Notes under the pieces: generated by a model
Databases searched by the model: none
Told to the model about the DNA's origin: nothing
What the model saw: only the letters and a program-made list of their open reading frames with translations
Shown: positions 7,532-17,922 of the stretch, one piece after another
How the letters are laid out: the number at the start of each line of letters is the position of its first letter
Position numbering within the stretch: the first letter of the stretch is position 1
From: Onstottus_B arcticum
GTDB taxonomy: Bacteria; Acidobacteriota; Blastocatellia; UBA7656
Reading direction: 5' to 3'
DNA length: 64,000 nucleotides
NCBI GenBank assembly: GCA_038040485.1
Contig: JBBPIE010000003.1
Coordinates: 248,001 to 312,000 of the forward strand
Program-made: the position numbers and the translations under genes

Positions 7532-8890
7532 TTACTCGGCGTTGCGGGGTCTTGCTACGAGGAGAGCGCACTGCGGCTCCGGTGTAAGGTCGGACCAGCG
7601 GACTTGTTTTGCCGGGTCGTTCGGGTTCTTTGTGTTGCTGTCGGAGTTGTCGAAGTAGGCTATCACTTCCACCCGCGTTCCCTTTGGCAGCGAGACTGGC
7701 TGCTTGAAGTAATAAGTCTGCTGCCAGTCAAACTGATACCCGCGTGTCCATATCAAAATCTCTTGAGTGCCGTCCGGTCGAAACGCCGTAGCTTGCACCG
7801 AAGCCACGAGCGGATGAACGCGCGGACGAATAGCAATTGCTTCAGTGTCATCTTGAATCGTGACTGAGGTCTTGAAGCGCTGAAGCTCCGTGCTGGCGGA
7901 GATGATCGCGTCGGCATCGGTGATGGCGATCTGTTTAAGTTGCTTGCGAGGCGCGGACTTCGCAAAGTACAAGCCGACTTCGCTAAGGTTTTTTGTTGCT
8001 TCGCCGGCGCCGCGATAGTGAATCGTCACTGCGACTCGCGAGCCGGCGGGCAGAAGCTGCGCGACTCCCTCAGGCAAAGCGACGGTGCGTTGGCCCGGCG
8101 CCCAAGTGCCGAGACAGAGGTTGGGAGTGGGGGGTTGGGGGTTGGCGTAAGACGAAGACATGGGCGCTTCCGCACGACTTCCCGAGGCTGCTCTCGCTGG
8201 ATTCATCGGATCTGCCGTCTGTCCGCCTTGCAAGGAGAACGTCGCGCAGTGAACTACTGAGCCGTTGCCCGGACGAAGATCAATAGCCGTGAGCCACCGG
8301 TCCTCTTTCAAATCAGTTGGTAGTGAGAATGTTCTTTGCTCGTCGGCGTCCGCTGCGACTTGAGACTCTGACTGAGGCTTCAGGATTAGGTCCGGCGCGC
8401 CCAACAACCAGTCATTTGAAAAGAGCGGACCGGCGGGCAGGTCGATATCGTCGCCCTTTGGCGCACCGCCTTCGACCCAGTTGACGATCAAGTCGATCTC
8501 GCGCTGAGTGATCGCCGGCGCGTTGCGGAACTCGCCGTAGCCCCTCACCGCGTGCCCGGGCGGCATGCGCTTCTCGAGCAATTCCTCTTTGATTGCCTTT
8601 GCCCACGGCCGCGCCTCGTCGTAAGTCGCAAGCGACATCGCTATCCCGCCGGTGTGGTGACAACCCAGGCAATTCCGCTGCAAGATTCGCACGAGTTCTT
8701 TATTGAATCTGACCTTCGTCGTGATCGGCTCGTGCGCGGAAGCAGGGCTCAAGGCAAAAGGAAGTAAAAAAAAGGCAGTCAGAATCAACGCAGAGACGCA
8801 GAGCCTCCAAGTCGCAACGGGGATTGGTACGCAAGAACCCGTCGCCCCCTCGCTCCTTCTCCCAGTCGCCCTGTCTCTCTTCATCTTCAT
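7532..8890 (-). CDS. Cytochrome c / copper monooxygenase-like protein, degenerate paralogue
   Basis: Fifth and most diverged member of the minus-strand array. A hydrophobic export segment (ALILTAFFLLPFALSPASA) precedes a c-type haem site CLGCH and the family block EARPWAKAIKEE...MPPGH. In the copper domain it departs from its neighbours: VVHC replaces the VVHH pair, RPRVH replaces MPHMH, while IHY is kept. By analogy with peptidylglycine monooxygenase, His ligands of both copper sites would be lost. An in-frame insert around 8110-8160 is encoded by a G-rich tract. The frame is open to a TTG at 8935; the ATG at 8890 is used here, with no strong ribosome site for either. Part of the signal region lies on dispersed-repeat sequence (8787-8803). 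Confidence 0.8.
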   Translation of the reverse strand: MKMKRDRATGRRSEGATGSCVPIPVATWRLCVSALILTAFFLLPFALSPASAHEPITTKVRFNKELVRILQRNCLGCHHTGGIAMSLATYDEARPWAKAIKEELLEKRMPPGHAVRGYGEFRNAPAITQREIDLIVNWVEGGAPKGDDIDLPAGPLFSNDWLLGAPDLILKPQSESQVAADADEQRTFSLPTDLKEDRWLTAIDLRPGNGSVVHCATFSLQGGQTADPMNPARAASGSRAEAPMSSSYANPQPPTPNLCLGTWAPGQRTVALPEGVAQLLPAGSRVAVTIHYRGAGEATKNLSEVGLYFAKSAPRKQLKQIAITDADAIISASTELQRFKTSVTIQDDTEAIAIRPRVHPLVASVQATAFRPDGTQEILIWTRGYQFDWQQTYYFKQPVSLPKGTRVEVIAYFDNSDSNTKNPNDPAKQVRWSDLTPEPQCALLVARPRNAE

Positions 8891-8977
8891 ACGAATCGGG
8901 GCCGACCCAACCGGAGAGTTGAATCGGCCCCTCAATTCTAACCTAAGGTCTCAGACGAAAGAATCAGATCGTCGGTC

Positions 8978-10201
<1,224 letters not shown>

Positions 10202-10297
10202 CCTTACTCTCCTTCCGCTTCAAGCGATTCAGACGCCCTGGAAATCATCGGGCGAACTGAACATTTAAATGTCACCAAACAATAACGCGGGCAACAC

Positions 10298-11962
10298 CTA
10301 TTTACCTGTGCCGCTCGAAGCGGTCTTGTTCACTCTTTTTGCTCGCAGCTTCATGCCATTAACCTCAAAGAGGAGCTCGGTTACGTCGCCCTTCTCGTTC
10401 TTCACGAAAGTAACTTGCGCGTCGATGACCGTGAAAAAGAACTTCGTATCGGATTCAGGGAAAGCTTCCACCTTACCCTGTCCCGGCACCGAGAACATCA
10501 GCTTGTCGCCTTCCCTGACGATCGAGAAAAGCTGCGGCCCGATCGCATATTCCCCCACGTATGTGTCGTACGTCTTAAGATCGATGTTCGCGATCTTGCG
10601 GGCTCGCGCCGCCGAGACGTAGTCAAAGTATCCAACCATCATCTCGTCATAGGTTGGGTCTCCAAATCGCACGGTCTTCGTGGGGTCAGGATTGTATTTG
10701 TTCCTCTCCGAGTTGTCGTAGTGAGCGGTGACGAGCATCTTCGCGCCTTTTGGAAGCACAAGCGGTTTCTCGAGCTTGTACAACGTCTGCCAGTTGAAAT
10801 CGTAGTTCGGAACGAAGAGCACTGTCTCGCGCTTGCCGTCCGGATAGATCGCCTCGTATTTCATGTCCTTGCCGCGAAGGTGCATATGCGGAAGGAAAGT
10901 GAGAATCTCGACATCGCGGCTGAAGGTGTAGCACGCTTTGACTTCGTGGTTGTCGGCGCCCGCGGGAATCTTGAAGTAGTGATTGATAACGCCGAACGAC
11001 GTGAGCACTTTCTCGGGAGGCCCCTTGGCGAAGAACAGCCCTACGCTGCTGCGGTCCTTCTCAACCTTGCCAGTCGTCTTCGAATAATGAACCTGAAGGA
11101 CAATATTCGAGCCGGCGGGAATCATCTTGGCTGTGCCCGGAGGAAACACATCCAGATCCTTGCCGGGGGTGTAGAAGCACAAGGGGAACCCAAGCCCTTC
11201 CTGGCCGCTGCCTCGAGCCAGTCCGCCGTTTGGCGCGCTGCAGCCGTCATCGTAGGCCGGCGAGTCCAGCTTCGCGCGAACCAACGTTCCATCCTGATAG
11301 AAAATGGACTGGGCGCTCGGACGTCCTCCGGTGCTCTTCCATTGAGCAAGCATCTGCGGAGTCTGTATGAACGCGATGACGTGATGTACGACCTTCCTGT
11401 TGCCGGGGTGAATCTCGGCGGCCTGAATCCACACATCCTCTTTGAAGCTGGTCGGCATAGTAAAGTTGATGTATTCGTCGGAGCCGTTGGCCTCAAGCGT
11501 GTAGTCCTCTTGCATCGAGAGAACCACATCGGGCTTGCCGATCTTCCAATCTACGGGGAAGCTGGGCTGTGCAGGAAGGTCTTTCGAGCTCCCTTCCTTC
11601 GCTCCCTGGTCGACCCAGGCAACGATCGTATCGATGTCCCGCTGCGAAAGCGTGCGATCGTTCGAGAACTGACCGTAGTGCGGATCGGCGTGCCACGGCG
11701 GCATCTGACGAGTGACAACTTTCTCTTTAATCGAGCGGGCCCACGCCCTCGCGTCCTTGTAGGTCAGCAGCGACATCGGCGCCATATCGTTCGGTCGATG
11801 GCAGTCAGCGCAGTTCTTGAAGAGGATCGGCGCGACATCCTTGTTAAAGGTAACGGGCGCAGCGCCTTTATTCGAGTCGCTTGCCTGGCTTAAAGGCGAA
11901 GCTACGAGGAAGATAATTGCAAGTGAAGCAGCGACAAAGAGGAGTGAAAGCAGCTTCTTCAT
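10298..11962 (-). CDS. Secreted cytochrome c / copper monooxygenase-like protein with DUF3471-like tail
   Basis: A 554-residue paralogue starting at MKKLLSLLFVAASLA, a clear signal peptide; an upstream in-frame start at 12025 would put 21 non-signal residues before it. Haem site CADCH; putative copper ligands HH in KVVHHVIAF, H in LQVHYSKT and HMH in [10 protein letters not shown]. An insert with CSAPNGG lies before the second lobe, as in the next two copies. Unlike the others it carries about 95 extra C-terminal residues (YDTYVGEYAIG... through VTFVKNEKGDVTELLFEVNG) that resemble DUF3471, a lipocalin-like domain often appended to secreted enzymes. A ligand-binding role for the tail is inference. 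Confidence 0.88.
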   Translation of the reverse strand: MKKLLSLLFVAASLAIIFLVASPLSQASDSNKGAAPVTFNKDVAPILFKNCADCHRPNDMAPMSLLTYKDARAWARSIKEKVVTRQMPPWHADPHYGQFSNDRTLSQRDIDTIVAWVDQGAKEGSSKDLPAQPSFPVDWKIGKPDVVLSMQEDYTLEANGSDEYINFTMPTSFKEDVWIQAAEIHPGNRKVVHHVIAFIQTPQMLAQWKSTGGRPSAQSIFYQDGTLVRAKLDSPAYDDGCSAPNGGLARGSGQEGLGFPLCFYTPGKDLDVFPPGTAKMIPAGSNIVLQVHYSKTTGKVEKDRSSVGLFFAKGPPEKVLTSFGVINHYFKIPAGADNHEVKACYTFSRDVEILTFLPHMHLRGKDMKYEAIYPDGKRETVLFVPNYDFNWQTLYKLEKPLVLPKGAKMLVTAHYDNSERNKYNPDPTKTVRFGDPTYDEMMVGYFDYVSAARARKIANIDLKTYDTYVGEYAIGPQLFSIVREGDKLMFSVPGQGKVEAFPESDTKFFFTVIDAQVTFVKNEKGDVTELLFEVNGMKLRAKRVNKTASSGTGK

Positions 11963-12091
11963 ACTCGTGTACCTCGCGGGGCGGATTAAGAGGGCGGCGT
12001 GCGCCGCCGGGTTGCATTCTAACACAACGCGCCGGCCGCGAAGGAAGTTCGCGGCCGGCGCTCGGTGTACGTCAAGTTGTTACATCCTAAA

Positions 12092-12179
12092 TGTAAGGGC
12101 GTCCCTCCGCGGGCGCCCCTCCGTCCCAAGATTTCGCGCAGTTGTGAGAAGGGGCGTCCAACGGAGGGACGCCCTTACA
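12092..12179. repeat. Long palindromic repeat (TGTAAGGGCG type)
   Basis: Perfect 18-bp arms (TGTAAGGGCGTCCCTCCG at 12092-12109 and its complement at 12162-12179) enclose further GC-rich partial complementarity. It lies between two array genes, just after the stop of the upstream one, so it may also attenuate transcription. The related element at 19362-19450 starts TGTATGGGCGG and has the same size and architecture, pointing to a dispersed family. Confidence 0.8.
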
Positions 12180-12184
12180 AGTGA

Positions 12185-13639
12185 CTACTTACCCGAGGCC
12201 GCGCGAGCCGCATCAGGCTTCGGAGCTTTCATCGGATTGTCAACCGTGAGGTCCATCCAACCAACCATCATTTCATCGTAAGTCGGATCGCCCCAGCGGA
12301 CATCCTTCTTTGGATCAGGGTTGTACTTGTTCTTCGCTGAGTTGTCGAAGTGAGCGGTGATGATCAGCTTTGTGCCCTTCGGAATATTCACCGGCTGCTT
12401 TAACCAGTAAACCGACTGCCAATTGAAGCTGAACTTCGGCACCCACAACAACGTCTCGCGCTTCCCGTCGGGATAGACCGCCTCATACTTCATGTCTTTC
12501 CCTCGAAAATGCATATGCGGCATGTAGTTGACCACAGTTATGTCGCGGGGGACCGTCTGGCAAGCCACCACTTCGTGATTGTCGGCGCCCGCCGGAATCT
12601 TAAACATTAAGTTCGCCGTCGCGCCGGTTATGGCCATCTTGTCGGGATGCTGCCTGGCAAAGATCAGTCCAATGCTGGTTCGGTCGGTCACGTTCTCCTT
12701 TAGCGAGCCCCTGAACGCCGAGTAGTGCATCTGGAACATCAGCGTCGAGCCCGCCGGGACGCGCTTTGCAGTTCCCGCAGCATAGACGGTGTTGCCGCTG
12801 CCAGGCGCGAAACCTGTTAGCAGCTGGCCCTCGTTGCCGCCTTCATCGTTGCCGCCGGCCGAGCGACCGCCCGCTGCCATCTTCTGATCGCAAGCGTTGT
12901 CCATGATCGGCGCGTCCATCTTCACGCGTCTAAGGTTGCCGTCAAGATAGAACAGTCCCCCGCCCCCAGCGCTGCGCTTGCCGACCTTCTCACCCTTGGT
13001 TTTCGCGTCTTCAACTCGTTTCGCCATCATCTGCGGAGTTTGAATAAACGCGATCACGTGATGCACAACACGCCTGTTGCTGGGGTGAACCTCGGCTGCC
13101 TGGACCCACACGTCTTCCTTGAAGTTAGTCGGGACGAAGAAGTTGATATACTGGTCCGGATCGTCGGGTTTGACCACGTGTTCTTCAGCCATCTGAAGAA
13201 CGACGTCGGGTTTGCCGATCTCCCAGCCGCCGGCGGCGACGAAGTCAGGCATCCTGGGAAGATCCTTCGGATTGCCTTCCTTCGCGCCCTGATCTACCCA
13301 CGCGACTACTGTGTCGATATCTTTCTGAGCGAGCCGGTGATCGTTGGTGAACTCGCCGTATGCGGGATCCGGGCTCCAGGGCGGCATCTCGCGATTGACG
13401 ACCTTTTCTTTGATCGAGCGAGACCACGGCCGCACTTCCTTGTAGCTCAAGAGCGACATCGGTGCGATGTCGTTCGGCCTATGGCACTCGGCGCAATTGT
13501 TAAAAATGATCGAGGCCACGTCCTTATTGAACGTGACTTCCTTCTTGCCCGAGCCGCCTGCGCTCGTCGCCGGCGAAACACCAAGAGACAGCGCGGCAAC
13601 AAAGACAGCCACCGCTGAGAATAAAATCGCTTTCTTCAT
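12185..13639 (-). CDS. Secreted cytochrome c / copper type II monooxygenase-like protein
   Basis: A 484-residue paralogue. ATG at 13639 has GGAGG 5 bases upstream and opens the signal peptide MKKAILFSAVAVFVAALS. Haem site CAECH; MPPWSPDPAYGEF replaces the usual [11 protein letters not shown], so the His of that loop is absent here. Copper-site candidates: HH in RVVHHVIAFIQ, H in MFQMHYSAF and HMH in YMPHMHFRGK. A Gly/Ser/Lys-rich insert (around residues 215-265) separates the lobes. The C-terminal family block NKYNPDPKKDVRWGDPTYDEMMVGWMD is typical; the Met there is a likely CuM ligand by analogy. Same strand and spacing suggest cotranscription or stepwise duplication with its neighbours. Confidence 0.88.
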   Translation of the reverse strand: MKKAILFSAVAVFVAALSLGVSPATSAGGSGKKEVTFNKDVASIIFNNCAECHRPNDIAPMSLLSYKEVRPWSRSIKEKVVNREMPPWSPDPAYGEFTNDHRLAQKDIDTVVAWVDQGAKEGNPKDLPRMPDFVAAGGWEIGKPDVVLQMAEEHVVKPDDPDQYINFFVPTNFKEDVWVQAAEVHPSNRRVVHHVIAFIQTPQMMAKRVEDAKTKGEKVGKRSAGGGGLFYLDGNLRRVKMDAPIMDNACDQKMAAGGRSAGGNDEGGNEGQLLTGFAPGSGNTVYAAGTAKRVPAGSTLMFQMHYSAFRGSLKENVTDRTSIGLIFARQHPDKMAITGATANLMFKIPAGADNHEVVACQTVPRDITVVNYMPHMHFRGKDMKYEAVYPDGKRETLLWVPKFSFNWQSVYWLKQPVNIPKGTKLIITAHFDNSAKNKYNPDPKKDVRWGDPTYDEMMVGWMDLTVDNPMKAPKPDAARAASGK

Positions 13640-13751
13640 CAAATCCTCCACCTGTAGTCGATGACGCGCAACGCGCGTCGTACGTGATAAAGTCCTTGCC
13701 ACCGCTGCATCTCGCTAAGAAGCAGCTTAATCAGGTGCTGCCAACACCAGC

Positions 13752-13763
13752 AGGCTGAAGCCT
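13752..13763. repeat. Short palindrome AGGCT-GA-AGCCT
   Basis: A 12-nt palindrome just downstream of the last array gene's stop. It resembles the AGACT-AA-AGTCT core at 35538-35549 inside the MaoC gene, so both may be members of one small repeat family. Too short to be certain. Confidence 0.4.
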
Positions 13764-13776
13764 AAGCTCAATGTTG

Positions 13777-15195
13777 CTATTTGCCCGCGCGGTTCGCTGC
13801 CGTCTCGTCGCGCAAGCGCTGCTTGTCAACGGTGTAGCTGATCCAGCCGATCATCATGTCGTCGTACGTTGGATCTCCGAAACGAACCGCCTGCTTCGCG
13901 TCCGGGTTGTACTTGTTATTGAGCGAATTGTCGAACAGCGCCGTCACCACGAGCTTCGTACCCTTCGGAATCGAGACCGTCTTCTTCAAGTAATAAACCG
14001 TCTGCCACGAGAAGCTGTAGTTCGGCACGTCGATCAGAATCTCCGAGCGCCCATCCGGATAGAAAGCCTCAAACTTCATCGCTTTGCCGCGCAGGTGCAT
14101 GTGAGGCATCAACGTTGAAATGTGAATGTCTTCCTTGGCGGTCCAGCACGAAGTCACCTTGTGATTGTCGGCGCCGGGCGGAATCTGAAAGTAGACGTTC
14201 GCGATCCCGTGCGTGTAGACGTGTTTGTCGGCCGGCTGCTTTGCGAGGATGAGCCCGATCGACGAGCGGTCCTTCTCGACTTTACCGGCGGTCTTCGAGT
14301 AGTGCATCTGCAAGAGGATCTTCGAGCCGGCGGGAATCTTTTTTACCGTTCCGGGCTCCATTATTCCGGGAGGCATCCCAGGCGCAAACCCCACGAGCAA
14401 GTCAAACCCGCGCGATTCTTCTTTAGTGTCCAGCGACTCGCCGTTCCCGCCGTTGGGCAGCGAACAGCCGTCGTCGTGAACCGGCATACCCGGCTTCATC
14501 CGCATCAAAAAGCCTTCCTTGCGGAACATGGATTTCTTCTCGGATTCCTGCTGGTACTTCTCGATTTGCTCTTTGGTGAACTGCATCTGCTTGCCGTCCT
14601 TCGAAGGAGGCGAAACAAACGCGATGATGTGATGAACGATCTTGCGATTGCCTGGCCGCGCTTCGGCCATCTGAACGTAAACGTCCTCTTTGAAGTTGGT
14701 CGGGATCTCGAAGTACTGATACTCGTCCGGCCCCGACGCTTCGAGCGTGAACTCCTCAGGCATCTGCAACACGATATCCGGCTTGCCTATGACCCAGCCT
14801 TCGACAAACTTGGGCGGCGCGGGCAAATCTTTCGGATTGCCTTCCTTTGCGCCTTGATCGACCCACGCGGTAACTGTGTCGATTTGAGCCTGGCTCATGC
14901 GGCGATCGTTCGAGAACGTGCCGTAGTGCGGATCGGCGTGCCAGGGCGGCATTTGCTTGGTGACGACCTTCTCTTTGATGGACTTCGCCCACGGCCGCGC
15001 TTCCTTATAGGAGAGCAGCGACATCGGCGCAGCTTCGCCGGGGCGATGGCACTCGGCGCAATTGTTGAAGAAGATCGGCGCAACGTCTTTGCTGAACGTC
15101 ACCTCTTTGTAGTTCGAGTTTGCGCTGCTTGAGCTAAAGCTGATTAAGGCGGCCGCAGCGATAAGAATGAAGAGAACGAGCCTCTTCGATGACAC
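13777..15195 (-). CDS. Secreted cytochrome c / copper type II monooxygenase-like protein (first gene of array)
   Basis: A 472-residue paralogue and the first gene in transcription order. GTG start at 15195 with AGGAGG 6 bases upstream, then signal peptide [20 protein letters not shown]. Haem site CAECH with [12 protein letters not shown] and [13 protein letters not shown]. Copper ligand candidates: HH in [10 protein letters not shown] in [13 protein letters not shown] in [10 protein letters not shown], Met in DDMMIGW. A mid-protein insert (about 185-255) contains [10 protein letters not shown], matching a Cys-containing segment in the 10298-11962 and 12185-13639 copies and probably a disulfide partner. 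The promoter for the array should lie in 15196-15300. Confidence 0.89.
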   Translation of the reverse strand: MSSKRLVLFILIAAAALISFSSSSANSNYKEVTFSKDVAPIFFNNCAECHRPGEAAPMSLLSYKEARPWAKSIKEKVVTKQMPPWHADPHYGTFSNDRRMSQAQIDTVTAWVDQGAKEGNPKDLPAPPKFVEGWVIGKPDIVLQMPEEFTLEASGPDEYQYFEIPTNFKEDVYVQMAEARPGNRKIVHHIIAFVSPPSKDGKQMQFTKEQIEKYQQESEKKSMFRKEGFLMRMKPGMPVHDDGCSLPNGGNGESLDTKEESRGFDLLVGFAPGMPPGIMEPGTVKKIPAGSKILLQMHYSKTAGKVEKDRSSIGLILAKQPADKHVYTHGIANVYFQIPPGADNHKVTSCWTAKEDIHISTLMPHMHLRGKAMKFEAFYPDGRSEILIDVPNYSFSWQTVYYLKKTVSIPKGTKLVVTALFDNSLNNKYNPDAKQAVRFGDPTYDDMMIGWISYTVDKQRLRDETAANRAGK

Positions 15196-15594
15196 CTGAC
15201 ACCTCCTGGGTGAGTGGCCAATCCACTGAATTTACGAGCGCTACCATCGTATTTGAAGGGGGTTTTGGTGTCAAGGATTATTATGAATAGCCGTGCAGGT
15301 TTTTGGCAGAAACTCTGAGTCAGAGTTCAGGTATCAACAAGGTTGAACGCGGAGACCCCCCGGCTCGGATGGGTGATACGCAACTAAAGTAATTCCTGGT
15401 TTCATGCATTGTTACTCTGATGAATTGCGTCCATAAGTTTTGGAGGATGCAAGTCTTGGAGGATGAAAGTCTGGACGCGGTGCAGTCTAATTGACCTTGT
15501 TCGGCTGCCTCACTTGCGCGCGCGTCTCGTGCTGGGTCAGCGTGACTTCCGTGAAACAAGTTCACGCTACCCTACTCGAAAGGACAAAGATCTA
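15196..15594. other. Intergenic region with small repeats
   Basis: No supported gene. Visible structure: a 17-nt palindrome AACTCTG-AGT-CAGAGTT at 15311-15327, and a 16-nt near-perfect tandem duplication at 15441-15456 and 15457-15472 (units differ at one base). It should contain divergent promoters for the cytochrome array (leftward) and the membrane protein (rightward); I could not place them confidently. Confidence 0.5.
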
Positions 15595-16077
15595 ATGAAT
15601 ATCTTCGAAGCACCGTCTATTCCTGTGCCGTCCGCGCTCACTGACTACAACGATGCCGTCAACGCCTCAAGATTCGTCAAAGGGTTCGGCATCGCCGTTT
15701 TGGTTTACTCAGTGCTGCTGTTTCTCGGTATCAATCTGCTGTCGTCCGCAATCGGACTCGGAACCGGGTTGTTCATCTTCCGATACGACGCAGGGAAATT
15801 CTACAAGGTGCTCGGCGTAGTGGTAATGGTGCTGGCCCTCGTGGCACCGCTGCCATTTTTGAGTCCTAGCGTATTGGCTGGAAGTGTCCTGTGGAAGGGG
15901 ACGCAGGTCCTTTCGGTGCTGAAGCGATCTCCACAAGACGACCCTGATTGGAGCGAGACCCGCTCGCGGACGATCTTAGGCATTGTGGCGAGTAGCGCCG
16001 GATTGCTCGTATCCATAGTCATCGCTGTGCTTGTCATCATTGCGATAGCGGTTATCGTTGCAGAAAGTATGCACTGA
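15595..16077 (+). CDS. Small polytopic membrane protein, unknown function
   Basis: About 160 residues beginning MNIFEAPSIPVPSAL; the open frame runs further upstream but only from here is the sequence protein-like, with AAAGGAC upstream. Four hydrophobic segments are visible: roughly residues 30-60 (two closely spaced), 69-92, and a C-terminal one (GLLVSIVIAVLVIIAIAVIV). The loop before the last segment is acidic/Arg-rich (PQDDPDWSETRSR). I do not recognise a family. No neighbour on the same strand suggests a pathway. Confidence 0.65.
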   Translation: MNIFEAPSIPVPSALTDYNDAVNASRFVKGFGIAVLVYSVLLFLGINLLSSAIGLGTGLFIFRYDAGKFYKVLGVVVMVLALVAPLPFLSPSVLAGSVLWKGTQVLSVLKRSPQDDPDWSETRSRTILGIVASSAGLLVSIVIAVLVIIAIAVIVAESMH

Positions 16078-16252
16078 CGGATTAGGGACGATTACTCGCG
16101 CGAGGTTGCAATAACCTGGGACCCAAATGAAGTTGTAGCAACGGCTTCGCGCCACAGCTCGATATGAGCTACAGTACAACTACGCAACTCACGGAAACGC
16201 ATTAATACTAGCGTTTCCGCGTACGCTGTATATTCTTGCCGGCAATCCTGGG

Positions 16253-17491
16253 TCAGCTCTTACGAAGCTTATTGATATCGACAACCACCGGCAGCGGGTT
16301 GCCATCCTCGCGAAGCTTGTACAGCAAGTCGTTCTCGACAGCTTTCTTTGCCGCTTTCACGTCGATCTTGAACAAGCGGGCTACGTTCTCGCCGAGGATC
16401 TTGTTCTTCACTTCCGTCGTGAGCTGCTGATACTTGTGCTTCTCGATGATCGCGTCGGGAATCGTGAAAGCCTGGAAGCCTTGAATCTGCCAGTGCGGCG
16501 GTCCGATCACCGGCGTGTCCGTTCCCCACAAGATGTGATCCGCTCCCAGCCCGTCCATCAGAGTTCCCATCATCGTCGCAAACCGTTCGGGCTCCTGGAC
16601 CATCACTCGCGCCATGCCGCCCGTCTCCGCGTAGATGTTTTTCGCTTTTGACTTTCTGCCGTGCTCCGCAAGCTCCGCTTCCCACGGGTACGAGCAGTGG
16701 AACGCGATGAAGTTCAAATCCGGAAAGTCGGCGGCCGCTCGCGCGAGGTCGTCGGTGTGACAGAACTCTTCGAGGAACAAACCGGGCAGACCTTTGTGCA
16801 CGGTGATGTTCTTGACACCATGTTTGCGCAGCACTTCGTAAAGCGGATAGGTGTTCTTCTCATCATCCATTCGCCAGCCTCTGGTGTCCGGCCCCGGGGG
16901 ATAGAGTTTCAAGCCATCGATCTTGATCGTCTCACATTGGTAGATGAGCGACTCAACGGCTGACTTTCCGTCCGGGGGATCGACACAGCCGAGCACTTTG
17001 ATTCGCGCAGGCGCCATCGAGCGAATCATCGCCGCCTCACGCGGCGGGAAGAGATCGACGCCGTCGAAAGCCGCGCGCATGCCGAAGCTGTTCAAAAACG
17101 CGATGTCGGTCTGGCTCTGCATGAAGATGTCGTCGAAGAACATCACGCGGCCCATGTCGGCGACGGGAACCGGGCGGCCGATGACCGCGGCTCGCGCGCC
17201 TGCCAGCGTCTTGAGAAAGTTCTCCCCGCGCGGCGTCATCTTGCCGATTCCGCCTGCCCGCCACCAGACGTGCGTTTGAAGATCAATCAGCACCGGCGGC
17301 TTGAGCGCGGACGTCTCGCGATCGGCGATGCTCTCAATCGTTGTTCGATCGAGAAAGCTCTCGGCGGCGAGCGGCAAGGCTTGCGAGCGGCGCTGCAGGA
17401 ACGTGACACCGGCAGCTCCAGCGGCAGTGAGCTTCAACATCGCGCGTCGTGAAAGCTTCGGTTCCGGCTTTGATGGCTTAGAATTTGACAT
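16253..17491 (-). CDS. Tat-exported amidohydrolase (amidohydrolase_2 family)
   Basis: A 412-residue protein with a twin-arginine signal (LSRRAMLKLTAAGAAGVTFL) and a TIM-barrel metal-dependent hydrolase of the amidohydrolase_2 type. Landmarks are the first-strand metal site, here LIDLQTHVWW with a single His where many members have HxH, then ITVHKGLPG, FIAFHCSYPW and the late Asp in LWGTDTPVIGPP. Such enzymes act in the periplasm or outside on small cyclic or carboxylated substrates; the substrate cannot be deduced. GGAG lies upstream of the ATG at 17491. It is adjacent to a Tat-type M28 peptidase on the same strand, but a 430-base repeat-filled gap separates them. Confidence 0.85.
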   Translation of the reverse strand: MSNSKPSKPEPKLSRRAMLKLTAAGAAGVTFLQRRSQALPLAAESFLDRTTIESIADRETSALKPPVLIDLQTHVWWRAGGIGKMTPRGENFLKTLAGARAAVIGRPVPVADMGRVMFFDDIFMQSQTDIAFLNSFGMRAAFDGVDLFPPREAAMIRSMAPARIKVLGCVDPPDGKSAVESLIYQCETIKIDGLKLYPPGPDTRGWRMDDEKNTYPLYEVLRKHGVKNITVHKGLPGLFLEEFCHTDDLARAAADFPDLNFIAFHCSYPWEAELAEHGRKSKAKNIYAETGGMARVMVQEPERFATMMGTLMDGLGADHILWGTDTPVIGPPHWQIQGFQAFTIPDAIIEKHKYQQLTTEVKNKILGENVARLFKIDVKAAKKAVENDLLYKLREDGNPLPVVVDINKLRKS

Positions 17492-17653
17492 AGGGTTTCT
17501 CCTCTTGAGTTGGAGCCTTTGACGGCTGCGCAGCTTATCACAGACCTAACGAGCAGTCATCCACTCGCAGCAGGGCACGCTTTGCAAATACCCGGGCGCT
17601 CTCTCTTCCTAAGAGGAATCCTCCGCCGCCCTTTGGACCCCGTAGGGTGATCA

Positions 17654-17847
17654 TCACTCCGTTAGGAGTGAAATGTTTATAGGTGCTGGCGTGCCTTTGG
17701 TTCTCACTCCGCTAGGAGTGATATGTCGGTGCCGCGACGACTTGAGCCCCGCGCGCGAGCCAAAGCATGACATTCAACTCCTGACGGAGTTGAGGAGGAA
17801 CCGCACCTACGCTGGTATTCTATAAACATTCCACTCCTCTGGAGTGG
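17654..17847. repeat. Cluster of four REP-like palindromes (CACTCC/GGAGTG type)
   Basis: Hairpins at 17654-17671 (TCACTCC-GTTA-GGAGTGA), 17704-17721 (TCACTCC-GCTA-GGAGTGA), 17774-17793 (TCAACTCC-TGAC-GGAGTTGA) and 17831-17847 (CCACTCC-TCT-GGAGTGG). The first is followed by AATGTTTATAG, and the last is preceded by its complement, so the outer copies are inverted relative to each other. They occupy the 17492-17922 gap, in which I see no gene. Confidence 0.85.
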
Positions 17848-17922
17848 TCTGACCGGTCTCCGCACCAGCGTCTCTCCGGGCGCCCTTCGGTTGCGCGCTG
17901 TCTCGCGCCCGTCGGAGTGTTT

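Noticed and set aside
16078..16252. Small RNA or hairpin
   Set aside because: Short inverted matches only; no promoter or terminator pairing convincing enough to call.
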